DNA of 6,381 bases from Armatimonadota bacterium (GTDB lineage: Bacteria > Sysuimicrobiota > Sysuimicrobiia > Sysuimicrobiales > Humicultoraceae), in the NCBI GenBank assembly GCA_016198805.1, contig JACQHU010000087.1, forward strand, positions 1 to 6,381. The letters are read 5' to 3'. The translations under genes were made by a program, and so were the position numbers. This document shows positions 1 through 6,112 of this stretch, one piece after another. Position 1 is the stretch's first letter. Every line of letters starts with the position of its first letter. The notes beneath the pieces are model-generated. The model had not been told where the DNA came from, did not search any database, and worked only from the letters and a program-made list of their open reading frames with translations.

Positions 1-126
1 ACCGACATGGTGGTGAATGCCGGGCAGGAGAGTAAGTTCAAGGTGAAGATCGACAAGCCGGGCACGTACAAGATGCAGTGCACCTATCACTCCGAGATGG
101 TGGGGGACCTGAAGGTTAGCCAGTAG
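1..126 (+). CDS. Cupredoxin-domain protein, C-terminal fragment
   Basis: Only the last 41 residues are in the window; the start lies upstream. Reading from base 1, the frame ends at TAG (124-126). Residues 27-33 are CTYHSEM, a Cys-x2-His-x2-Met loop. This matches the C-terminal copper-ligand loop of type-1 (blue) copper proteins with short amicyanin-like spacing, and is followed by a beta strand (GDLKVSQ) typical of the last strand of the fold. The preceding pattern, V-x-A-G-x-E-S-K-F-K-V then K-P-G-T-Y, also fits the cupredoxin family. The first His ligand would lie upstream. Proteins of this family carry electrons or bind copper outside the cytoplasmic membrane, but no signal peptide can be checked here. 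Whether it is a small soluble cupredoxin or the end of a larger protein cannot be told. The family call is fairly firm; the exact role is unknown. Confidence 0.8.
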   Translation, partial: TDMVVNAGQESKFKVKIDKPGTYKMQCTYHSEMVGDLKVSQ

Positions 127-158
127 TCCCGGCGGAACCCACCTCCCGCGAGATGACC

Positions 159-188
159 GCAGGGGACGGAGTCGCTTCCGTCCCCTGC
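159..188 (+). terminator. Perfect 12-bp hairpin after the cupredoxin gene
   Basis: Bases 159-170 (GCAGGGGACGGA) are exactly complementary to 177-188, with a 6-nt loop (GTCGCT). The hairpin starts 33 nt after the cupredoxin stop and ends 6 nt before the Shine-Dalgarno sequence of the next gene. No T-run follows, so it is not a classical intrinsic terminator. It could be a U-less terminator, an mRNA 3'-end stabiliser, or a leader structure for the downstream gene. The hairpin is certain from the sequence; its function is inference. Confidence 0.6.
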
Positions 189-209
189 CGCTCCAAGGAG
201 GGCCGTGCC

Positions 210-593
210 ATGGCGGCATCCGAGCCCACCGGCGAACTCGTCCGGCGGCTGATCGCCGACGTCGCGCTGCTGATCCAGCTCTACGGCCGGGCGATTCGCG
301 AACACCTGCGAGGCATGGGCCGCGACGTCGCCCGGGCAGCGGTGATGATCGGGGCGGCCCTGGTCCTGGGGGCGCTGGCGATCTTCGTGGCGATTGTGAC
401 CCTGATCCTGGTGCTGGACATCTGGCTCCCGGGATGGCTGGCCGCGTTGATCGTGCTGGTGGTCATGCTGGCGGCGACCGCCGTGCTGGTCTGGGCAGGG
501 ATCCGGCGCGTCCGGCGCCGACAGGCGGCCTGGTCAGCGCAGGTCGCAGAGGAAATCCGGTGGCTGCGGAGCCTGTTCCCACGCGAGAGCTAG
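210..593 (+). CDS. Phage_holin_3_6 (holin superfamily III / holin-X) family membrane protein
   Basis: The product is a 127-residue membrane protein. The ATG at 210 is chosen because AAGGAGG (195-201) sits 8 nt before it. An in-frame ATG at 153 would put the coding sequence through the 159-188 hairpin and has no ribosome site. An N-terminal amphipathic stretch (residues 7-40, with ELVRRLIADVALLIQ) is followed by two hydrophobic helices at about 42-69 and 74-97, joined by a short loop (LDIWLPGW). A basic patch (RRVRRR, 99-104) and a short cytoplasmic-looking tail close the protein. This layout matches PF07332-type proteins, which are widespread chromosomal genes named after holins and mostly not tied to phage lysis. 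No lysin or phage gene is nearby, so a lysis role is unlikely. Its stop lies inside the next gene, implying translational coupling. The function is unknown. Confidence 0.8.
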   Translation: MAASEPTGELVRRLIADVALLIQLYGRAIREHLRGMGRDVARAAVMIGAALVLGALAIFVAIVTLILVLDIWLPGWLAALIVLVVMLAATAVLVWAGIRRVRRRQAAWSAQVAEEIRWLRSLFPRES

Positions 594-853
594 CCGACCT
601 GCACCAGCGCATCGGCGGCGCCACCCACCAACTCCGGACCCGTCTGCGACAGCACCCGGGCAGGCGCTCCCGCGGGGTCGCTGAGGTCGTCCGGGCCGGC
701 CTGGAGGTGCTGCAGGTCATCCGGGCCACACCGAGCCTGGCCGTGAGGGTCGGCGTGACGCTCCTGGTGGTGGCCGGGATCGCCGCGGCGCTCGCGGCCC
801 GGGGCCGCCGCCAGGAAGCGGGCGGACGCCCGGAGGTCTCAACCGCCGACTGA
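560..853 (+). CDS. Small single-helix membrane protein, unassigned, overlapping the holin-X gene
   Basis: I do not recognise this 97-residue product. The start is placed at GTG 560 because AGAGGA (548-553) lies 6 nt upstream, inside the end of the previous gene; the two coding regions overlap by 34 nt in different frames. The frame stays open further upstream to 434, but there it only shadows the holin-X gene. Residues 8-30 (TRELADLHQRIGGATHQLRT...) look like an amphipathic, charged helix. A basic, proline-containing linker follows (31-58), then one hydrophobic helix at about 60-81 (VGVTLLVVAGIAAALAA) and a short polar tail. A charged helix plus one membrane span next to a holin-X protein resembles small accessory genes such as DUF3618 in similar clusters. 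I see no diagnostic DUF3618 motif, so I do not assign it. It is probably made together with its neighbour. Confidence 0.62.
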   Translation: MAAEPVPTRELADLHQRIGGATHQLRTRLRQHPGRRSRGVAEVVRAGLEVLQVIRATPSLAVRVGVTLLVVAGIAAALAARGRRQEAGGRPEVSTAD

Positions 854-854
854 C

Positions 855-876
855 GCCCGCCGTCGTACGGGCGGGC
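855..876 (+). terminator. 7-bp GC hairpin after the holin-X gene pair
   Basis: GCCCGCC (855-861) pairs with GGCGGGC (870-876) around an 8-nt loop that contains the self-complementary CGTACG. It begins 2 nt after the stop codon at 851-853 and lies 29 nt before the tatA -10 box, the right place to separate the two units. There is no T-run after it, so termination is plausible but unproven. Confidence 0.45.
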
Positions 877-881
877 ACGGG

Positions 882-911
882 TGGCCCTGATCTGCCCGGT
901 GGGTCTATAAT
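882..911 (+). promoter_or_regulatory. Likely sigma-70-type promoter of tatAC (consensus -10)
   Basis: TATAAT at 906-911 is a perfect -10 hexamer, notable in DNA this rich in G and C. The best -35 match is TGGCCC (882-887), 18 nt upstream, with only three of six consensus bases, so the promoter relies on the -10. The expected start point is near 918, at the edge of the tatA ribosome site (919-923), which would give a very short leader. The motif is seen; promoter activity is inferred. Confidence 0.55.
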
Positions 912-932
912 GAGCAACGGAGGTATCCGACC

Positions 933-1154
933 ATGATGCCACATGTGGTTCCCGCGATCATCGGCAATGTGGGCCCGATGGAGCTGCTGATCATTCTCCT
1001 GATCCTGCTCCTGCTCTTCGGGGCCAGCCGGCTGGCCGGGCTCGGCGCCGCAGCGGGCAGGACGATCAAGGAGTTTCGCAAGGCCGTCAGCGATGTGGAA
1101 GACGAGGTGAAGGACACGACCAAGGACACGCACCCGACGAAGCCCGGCGCGTAG
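933..1154 (+). CDS. tatA: Twin-arginine translocase subunit TatA
   Basis: TatA is the small pore-forming subunit of the Tat system, which moves folded proteins with RR signal peptides across the cytoplasmic membrane. The product has 73 residues, a normal length. GGAGG (919-923) lies 9 nt before ATG 933; a second ATG follows at 936. The family layout is clear: a short N-terminal outer stretch, GP-x-E at residues 14-17, one membrane helix (about 16-30) ending in the FG hinge (29-30), an amphipathic helix starting with RLAGLG and containing KEFRKAVSD (46-54), then an acidic/lysine tail. The proline often seen in the hinge (KLPELG) is absent, but E. coli TatA also lacks it (KLGSIG), so this is ordinary. 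No TatB-like gene is adjacent, so this protein may serve both roles as in minimal TatAC systems. tatC follows after 6 nt. Confidence 0.93.
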   Translation: MMPHVVPAIIGNVGPMELLIILLILLLLFGASRLAGLGAAAGRTIKEFRKAVSDVEDEVKDTTKDTHPTKPGA

Positions 1155-1160
1155 GTCGCC

Positions 1161-1901
1161 ATGGAAGACCGGCCGCTGACCATCGTCGAGCATCTCGAGG
1201 AGCTGCGCACGCGGCTCCTCAAGTCATTTGCGGCGCTCGGCGTCGGCTCGGTCATCGGCTGGCTGTTCGTCGACCGCGTGCTGGACTTCCTGATCCGCCA
1301 GCTGCAGGTTGACCACGTGGTGTTCTTCGCCCCGGCCGAAGCCCTGTTCATCCGGCTGAAGATCGCCCTGCTGATCGGCGTGTTCATCGGGGCGCCGGTC
1401 ATCCTCTATCAGCTCTGGTCGTTCATCGCGGTGGGACTCACCCACGCCGAGCAGCGCGTCGTGATGGGACTGCTGCCCCCCTCGCTGGTGTTGTTCGCGG
1501 CGGGCGGCGCGTTCGGGCTCTTCGTGATCATGCCCGTCGGGGTCAAAGTGCTCCTCAGTTACCAGACCGAGACGCTGAAGCCGATGCTGGCCGTCTCGCC
1601 CGCCCTATCGTTCCTGATGGCGTTCATGCTGGCGTTCGGGTTTGTGTTCCAATTGCCGATCGTGATCCTGTTCCTGGCCCGTCTGGGGCTCGTGACGCCG
1701 GCCGCGCTGGCCGCCGGCCGCCGGTATGCCATCGTGGGGATCGTCACCCTCTCGGCCGTGCTGACACCGGGGACCGACGTCGTCTCCCAGATGCTCATGG
1801 CGGTCCCAACCTACGCGCTCTATGAGATCAGCATCTGGCTGGCGCGCCTAGTCGCCCCAAAAGCTAAGGCCGCGCCGGCCGTCCAGGCGTACGTCGACTA
1901 G
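1161..1901 (+). CDS. tatC: Sec-independent protein translocase subunit TatC
   Basis: TatC is the core receptor of the twin-arginine translocase and binds the RR signal peptide at the inner face of the membrane. The 246-residue length and six hydrophobic helices fit the family. Visible hallmarks are HLEELR (11-16) in the N-terminal cytoplasmic region, APVILYQLWSFI (78-89), Glu97 in the first cytoplasmic loop, FGFVFQLPIV (159-168), LTPGTDVVSQ (201-210) and YEISI (221-225). The start ATG is 6 nt after the tatA stop. Only a weak AGG precedes it (TAGGTC), so translation is probably coupled to tatA. One oddity is that the proline usually found in the W-x-F-x-x-P-x-L loop is Val91 here, and the charged H-E-R-R-type segment after it reads AEQR. 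The C-terminus is a short Ala/Lys tail. Confidence 0.96.
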   Translation: MEDRPLTIVEHLEELRTRLLKSFAALGVGSVIGWLFVDRVLDFLIRQLQVDHVVFFAPAEALFIRLKIALLIGVFIGAPVILYQLWSFIAVGLTHAEQRVVMGLLPPSLVLFAAGGAFGLFVIMPVGVKVLLSYQTETLKPMLAVSPALSFLMAFMLAFGFVFQLPIVILFLARLGLVTPAALAAGRRYAIVGIVTLSAVLTPGTDVVSQMLMAVPTYALYEISIWLARLVAPKAKAAPAVQAYVD

Positions 1902-1912
1902 CGGACGTCCGC
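1901..1912. repeat. 12-bp perfect palindrome at the tatC stop
   Basis: GCGGACGTCCGC reads the same on both strands and starts at the last base of the tatC stop codon. The left arm CGGACG (1902-1907) can also pair with CGTCCG ending at 1925. It may be a weak hairpin at the end of tatAC or a dimeric protein site, or it may be chance in GC-rich DNA. It sits in the 41-nt gap before the DUF4321 gene. Confidence 0.35.
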
Positions 1913-1942
1913 ACGACCGTCGTCCGGCCTCGGGGGTGATTG

Positions 1943-2203
1943 GTGGCCCGTCGCGTCCGAAATCCGTGGTGGGTGCTGCTGATGGTCGTGGTGTCCGGAG
2001 GCGTGCTGGGGAGCGTCATCGCCGAGGCCGTGGTGGGCTACCCGGTGCTCGGCTTCCTGGCCCGTGAGGTGCGCGTGGGGGTCGACCCCCCGGTGACGTT
2101 GAACCTCCGGTTCCTCAGCATCACCCTGGGCGGGTTGCTGCGGCTCAACCTGGCCATGGTGCTTGGAGTGATCGTCGCGGTCTGGATTTACCGCTTGTTG
2201 TAG
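1943..2203 (+). CDS. DUF4321 family two-helix membrane protein
   Basis: The 86-residue product has no known function. GTG 1943 is preferred over TTG 1940 because GGGGG/GGTGAT (1932-1940), which fits the anti-Shine-Dalgarno sequence, is 6 nt before it measured from the G-run but only 3 nt from the TTG. The protein begins with basic residues (VARRVRNPWW), followed by a hydrophobic helix ending GSVIAEAV. A loop (about 30-55) leads to a conserved-looking strand (LNLRFLSITLGGLLRLNLA) and a second helix up to the C-terminal YRLL. This layout, and the position directly upstream of maf-radC-mreBCD, match the DUF4321 family of Firmicutes-type genomes. The recurring link to the elongation cluster suggests a cell-envelope role, but that is inference. 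Its stop codon overlaps the -35 region of the maf promoter. Confidence 0.82.
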   Translation: MARRVRNPWWVLLMVVVSGGVLGSVIAEAVVGYPVLGFLAREVRVGVDPPVTLNLRFLSITLGGLLRLNLAMVLGVIVAVWIYRLL

Positions 2204-2226
2204 CCCCCTGCATCGACTGCTATACT
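2198..2226 (+). promoter_or_regulatory. Extended -10 promoter before maf
   Basis: TGC-TATACT (2218-2226) is an extended -10 element, with five of six bases of TATAAT. TTGTAG (2198-2203) stands exactly 17 nt upstream as a half-matching -35 that overlaps the DUF4321 stop codon. Transcription should start near 2232-2235. It probably drives maf-radC and perhaps the mre genes. The motif is seen directly; activity is inferred. Confidence 0.6.
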
Positions 2227-2235
2227 TTCCGTGAT

Positions 2236-2883
2236 GTGAGTGTTTCGGCTCCTGTAGGGGACGGGGTGCCGCCTCTGGTGCTGGCTTCCGCCTCTCCCCG
2301 GCGCGCCGAGCTCCTTCGCCAGGTCGGCCTGACCTTTGAGGTCTGGCTCCCAGCGGGGGAGGACGAAACGCGGGGAGTCGTTCCGGCGAGCCCGGGTGCG
2401 AGCGGTCCGGGGTGGACCCTCGACGCCGTCAGGGCACGCGCCCGGGGTGCCGCGCAGGACAAGGCGCGGCGGGCTGCCGACGCAAAGCCGGACGCGGTGG
2501 TCATCGCCGCCGATACGATGGTGGTGGTTGACGGGGTCGTCCTGGGCAAGCCGGCGACTCCTCGTGAAGCCGAGGAGATGCTGCACCGCCTCTCCGGCCG
2601 CACGCATCATGTCACCACGGCCGTCGTCGTGGCTCACGGCCGCCGCGCGGTGACCCTCGCGGAGGACGCGACCACCGCCGTGCGGTTCCGGCCGCTGCGG
2701 ACCGAGGAGATCCTCCGGTACGTGGCGACCGGCGAGCCGATGGATAAGGCGGGGGCGTACGGCATTCAGGGCCGCGCGGCACTCTTTGTGGAGCGGCTGG
2801 AGGGAGACTACTTCGGCGTCGTGGGTCTCCCGCTGGCGCTGCTGGGGCGCATGCTGGTCGCAGTGGGCATGCCCGTACTCTAA
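2236..2883 (+). CDS. maf: Maf family nucleotide pyrophosphatase (dTTP/UTP type)
   Basis: Maf proteins hydrolyse non-canonical or excess nucleoside triphosphates to monophosphate and pyrophosphate, and are linked to septum control. Numbered from GTG 2236 (215 residues), the motifs are LASASPRRAELL (16-27), AADTMVVVDG with the catalytic Asp93 (91-100), GKP (104-106), and MDKAGAYGIQG with Lys171 and Gln178 (169-179). DYFGVVGLPL (191-200) follows. The K-A-G-A-Y-G-I-Q-G block points to the YhdE-like dTTP/UTP branch rather than the YceF m7GTP branch. The start is uncertain. GTG 2236 has no ribosome site but lies at the predicted transcription start. GTG 2266, with AGGGG (2256-2260) 5 nt upstream, gives 205 residues and the usual short N-terminus before LVLASASPRR. 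A Gly/Pro-rich insertion at about 40-60 lengthens the protein slightly. Confidence 0.93.
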   Translation: MSVSAPVGDGVPPLVLASASPRRAELLRQVGLTFEVWLPAGEDETRGVVPASPGASGPGWTLDAVRARARGAAQDKARRAADAKPDAVVIAADTMVVVDGVVLGKPATPREAEEMLHRLSGRTHHVTTAVVVAHGRRAVTLAEDATTAVRFRPLRTEEILRYVATGEPMDKAGAYGIQGRAALFVERLEGDYFGVVGLPLALLGRMLVAVGMPVL

Positions 2884-2969
2884 CGCGGCGCCACCTGCTC
2901 CGGTCAGGCCCGCCGCCCGCGGTCAGGGCGCGCCGCGGCTTCCCTCACAGCGCCGGGACCGGAGCGTTG

Positions 2970-3668
2970 ATGCTGGTGGCTGGCCCGCTGTCCGCCAAAG
3001 TGCTTCCCCCAGAGGACCGACCCAGGGAGCGGCTCCTGCGCAGCGGCGCGGGAGGGCTGTCATCGCCCGAACTGCTGGCGATTCTGCTGGGTACGGGAAC
3101 CCGCCAGATCAGCGCCGCCGAACTCGCCGCCCGCCTGCTCGGCACCTTCAGGTCGCTGGACGCGCTGGGGCAGGCGCGGCCCGAGGAACTCGTCAGGCAG
3201 CCGGGTATCGGGCCGACCAAGGCCGCCGCGGTCCTGGCCGCGTTCGAACTGGGACGCCGCGCACAGGCCGCTCCGCCGGCCCGCCGTCCGGCCATACGGA
3301 CATCCGGCGATGTGGCGGTGCTGGTAGGCGCCGAGATGCGCCACCTGGACCGGGAGCACTTTCGCGTCGTCCTGTTGAACGCGCGGCACGAGGTCCTCGA
3401 TGTGGCCGTCGTGGCCGTCGGTGGCCTGGATTCCGCGCCGATCCACCCGCGGGAGGTCTTCAAGGACGCCATCCGCCGCAGCGCGGCCGCCATCATCCTG
3501 GTCCACAACCATCCCTCGGGGAACCCCGAGCCCAGTGGAGACGACCTGCGCATCACGGAGCGCCTGCGGGAGGCCGGACGGGTGGTCGGCATCGAGGTGC
3601 TGGATCATATCATCATTGGCGATGGACGCTTTGTGAGTTTGCGCGAACGCGGCGCGGTGGCCGGGTAA
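2970..3668 (+). CDS. radC: RadC family JAMM/MPN+ protein
   Basis: RadC proteins combine a helix-hairpin-helix-like N-terminal part with a JAB/MPN+ metal-binding domain. Despite the name, a role in recombinational repair is disputed and the biochemical activity is not settled. The 232-residue product fits the family. Visible features are EDRPRERLL (15-23), ELLAILLGTGT (34-44), PGIGPTKAAAV (78-88, HhH), IHPREVFKDAI (158-168), the JAMM metal site HNHPSGNPEPSGDD (His179, His181, Asp192; spacing H-x-H-x10-D exact) and LDHIIIGD (211-218). ATG 2970 is chosen, with GGAG (2961-2964) 5 nt upstream; an in-frame TTG lies just before it at 2967. The 86-nt gap after maf is very GC-rich, repeats CGGTCAGG twice and can fold, but has no T-run, so readthrough from maf is likely. 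Confidence 0.95.
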   Translation: MLVAGPLSAKVLPPEDRPRERLLRSGAGGLSSPELLAILLGTGTRQISAAELAARLLGTFRSLDALGQARPEELVRQPGIGPTKAAAVLAAFELGRRAQAAPPARRPAIRTSGDVAVLVGAEMRHLDREHFRVVLLNARHEVLDVAVVAVGGLDSAPIHPREVFKDAIRRSAAAIILVHNHPSGNPEPSGDDLRITERLREAGRVVGIEVLDHIIIGDGRFVSLRERGAVAG

Positions 3669-3692
3669 ATCTCGCGCCGGGAGGGTAGGCAG

Positions 3693-4726
<1,034 letters not shown>

Positions 4727-4727
<1 letters not shown>

Positions 4728-4743
4728 TCGGGCCGCACCCGAT
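4727..4743 (+). promoter_or_regulatory. Hairpin in the mreB-mreC gap
   Basis: ATCGGG (4727-4732) pairs with CCCGAT (4738-4743) around a 5-nt loop (CCGCA). An alternative stem, CGGGTG (4721-4726) with CACCCG (4736-4741), uses the end of mreB. The structure begins on the last base of the mreB stop codon and ends 9 nt before the mreC ribosome site. No T-run follows. It might protect or process the mreB message to keep MreB more abundant than MreC, or partly terminate transcription; this is inferred from position only. Confidence 0.4.
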
Positions 4744-4764
4744 GAGCCGGCGGGAGGTCGCACG

Positions 4765-5580
4765 GTGAGACGGCGGGTCGTGCTGGTGGCCATCCTCATG
4801 GTGGCGGCGCTGGTCCTGCTGACGTCGCAGGTCCGTCTGCCGGAGCGCCGCGCGGTCGGCCCCATCGGGTCGATGCTGCTGGCGGTGCTGGCCCCCGCGC
4901 AGGGCGTCCTTGCGCGAGCCGGCGACGCGGTGGCCCGATTCTGGCGGCTGTACACCGAGATCGGCCGGCTGCGTGCCGAAAACACCCGCCTGCGCGAAGA
5001 GGTCGAGCGCCTGTCAGGCGACGTCGCGCGCCTCCGGGAGCAGGCACAGGCCACGCAGCGGCTGGAGCGCCTCCTGGCGTTCCGTCAGCAGTCTCCGGGC
5101 CGCGCCCTGGGTGCCAGGGTCATCGGCCGCGACGGCTCGCAGTGGTTTTCCGTCATCCTGGTGGATCGGGGGGCTCTCGACGGCGTGCGGCGGAACGACC
5201 CGGTGGTCGGCGCCGAAGGGCTGGTCGGCCGCGTGCTCACCGTGACCCCGACCACGGCCCAGGTGCTGCTCATCACCGACGCGCGCAGCGCCGTCGGCGT
5301 GATCCTGCAGCAGTCGCGCGAAGCCGGCGTCGCGGAAGGTCAGGGCCAGGCGCTTCTCAGGCTGAAATACCTCTCCCGGGCCCGGGAGATCGCACTCGGC
5401 GAGGTCGTGGTCACCGCTGGCCAGGCAGGTTTGTTCCCCCGGGGTCTGCCGGTGGGGACCGTCGTTTCGCTGGTCCGCGAACAGGGCGCCCTGTATCAGG
5501 AAGCCGCGGTGCGTCCCGCCGTCCGCCTCGACCACCTGGAGGAAGTGCTGATCCTCATCGAGGGCCGGAGCGATCGGTGA
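4765..5580 (+). CDS. mreC: Rod shape-determining protein MreC
   Basis: MreC is the bitopic scaffold that links MreB and MreD to penicillin-binding protein 2 and activates the elongation machinery outside the membrane. The product has 271 residues. GTG 4765 is the start, with GGAGG (4753-4757) 7 nt upstream. A short basic N-terminus (RRR) leads into one membrane helix (about 5-21). A predicted coiled coil at about 62-104 (heptad-like IGRLRAENTRLREEVERLSGD) is the dimerisation region. The extracytoplasmic beta domains follow, with ARVIGRDGSQWFSVILVDRG (117-136), GLVGRV (152-157), ITDARSAVGVI (170-180), GEVVVTAG (212-219), GLFPRGLPVGTV (222-233) and a final VLILIEGRSDR. All are usual MreC signatures. 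mreD begins 7 nt after the stop, and GGTGA at 5576-5580, overlapping that stop, may be the mreD ribosome site. Confidence 0.97.
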   Translation: MRRRVVLVAILMVAALVLLTSQVRLPERRAVGPIGSMLLAVLAPAQGVLARAGDAVARFWRLYTEIGRLRAENTRLREEVERLSGDVARLREQAQATQRLERLLAFRQQSPGRALGARVIGRDGSQWFSVILVDRGALDGVRRNDPVVGAEGLVGRVLTVTPTTAQVLLITDARSAVGVILQQSREAGVAEGQGQALLRLKYLSRAREIALGEVVVTAGQAGLFPRGLPVGTVVSLVREQGALYQEAAVRPAVRLDHLEEVLILIEGRSDR

Positions 5581-5587
5581 CGGCACG

Positions 5588-6112
5588 ATGATGCGGATTG
5601 TGCTCCCAGGGGTGCTGCTCGCCGCGGCCGCGGTCATTGACGGGGCGTGGCTCGCGCGCCTGCCCCTGCCCGTCGGCCCGGATCTCCTCCTCCTGATCGT
5701 GGTGACTTCCGGCATCCGCAGGGGACTGGAGACCGGGGCGGTCCTGGGAGCGGCCGCCGGGTACCTCCGCGACCTGATGAGCGGAAGCCCGCTGGGTGTC
5801 TTCACCCTTGCGTATCTGGCCGTGGGCGTGGCCGCCGGAGCAGTGATGTCGAGCATCGACTTCGACCAGCCGGTGGCCCCGGCCATCACCACCGCCGTGG
5901 CCACGATCCTGCTGCAGGTCGCCGTCGGCGTCGTGGTGGCGATGACCGGGCTCTCGCGCCTCCAGTGGCTGGAAGTCGCGCAGGCCCTCCCGCTTGCGAT
6001 CGCCATGAACGCGCTGCTGGCGAGACCAACAGACGCCGTGGTGCGATGGGCCGACCGGATGGCGCGCCGCCGCCATCCTGCCAAGGCGATCGGCTTTCGG
6101 GTGCCGCGATGA
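5588..6112 (+). CDS. mreD: Rod shape-determining protein MreD
   Basis: MreD is the integral membrane member of the elongation complex, partnering MreC. The product has 174 residues, normal for the family, with about five or six hydrophobic helices. The most diagnostic part is GAAAGYLRDLMSGSPLGVFTLAYLAVG (about 54-80), equivalent to the family's G-x-L-x-D-x-x-S-x-x-P-L-G block. PDLLLLIVV (31-39) is also typical. There are two possible starts, ATG 5588 and ATG 5591. The only ribosome-site-like sequence is GGTGA (5576-5580), which includes the mreC stop codon and lies 7 nt from 5588, so initiation is probably coupled to the end of mreC translation. The C-terminal tail is basic (MARRRHPAKA...). 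The stop overlaps the next start as ATGA (6109-6112). Confidence 0.94.
   Translation: MMRIVLPGVLLAAAAVIDGAWLARLPLPVGPDLLLLIVVTSGIRRGLETGAVLGAAAGYLRDLMSGSPLGVFTLAYLAVGVAAGAVMSSIDFDQPVAPAITTAVATILLQVAVGVVVAMTGLSRLQWLEVAQALPLAIAMNALLARPTDAVVRWADRMARRRHPAKAIGFRVPR

Noticed and set aside
153..209. Upstream ATG at 153 as the start of the holin-X gene
   Set aside because: The added 19 codons run through a perfect hairpin and lack a ribosome site, while ATG 210 has AAGGAGG at 8 nt.
210..593. Holin-like protein as a sign of a prophage or lysis cassette
   Set aside because: This family is common on ordinary bacterial chromosomes. No endolysin, integrase, capsid or attachment site is visible, and the neighbours are housekeeping genes.
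2884..2969. GC-rich gap between maf and radC with a repeated CGGTCAGG and CCGCGG arms, as an intrinsic terminator or attachment site
   Set aside because: The pairings are short and compete with each other, no T-run follows, and in this base composition such repeats are likely by chance.
2786..3688. 300-codon + strand frame overlapping the end of maf and all of radC
   Set aside because: It is an Arg/Gly/Pro-rich out-of-frame translation of radC. RadC has complete family motifs in its own frame.
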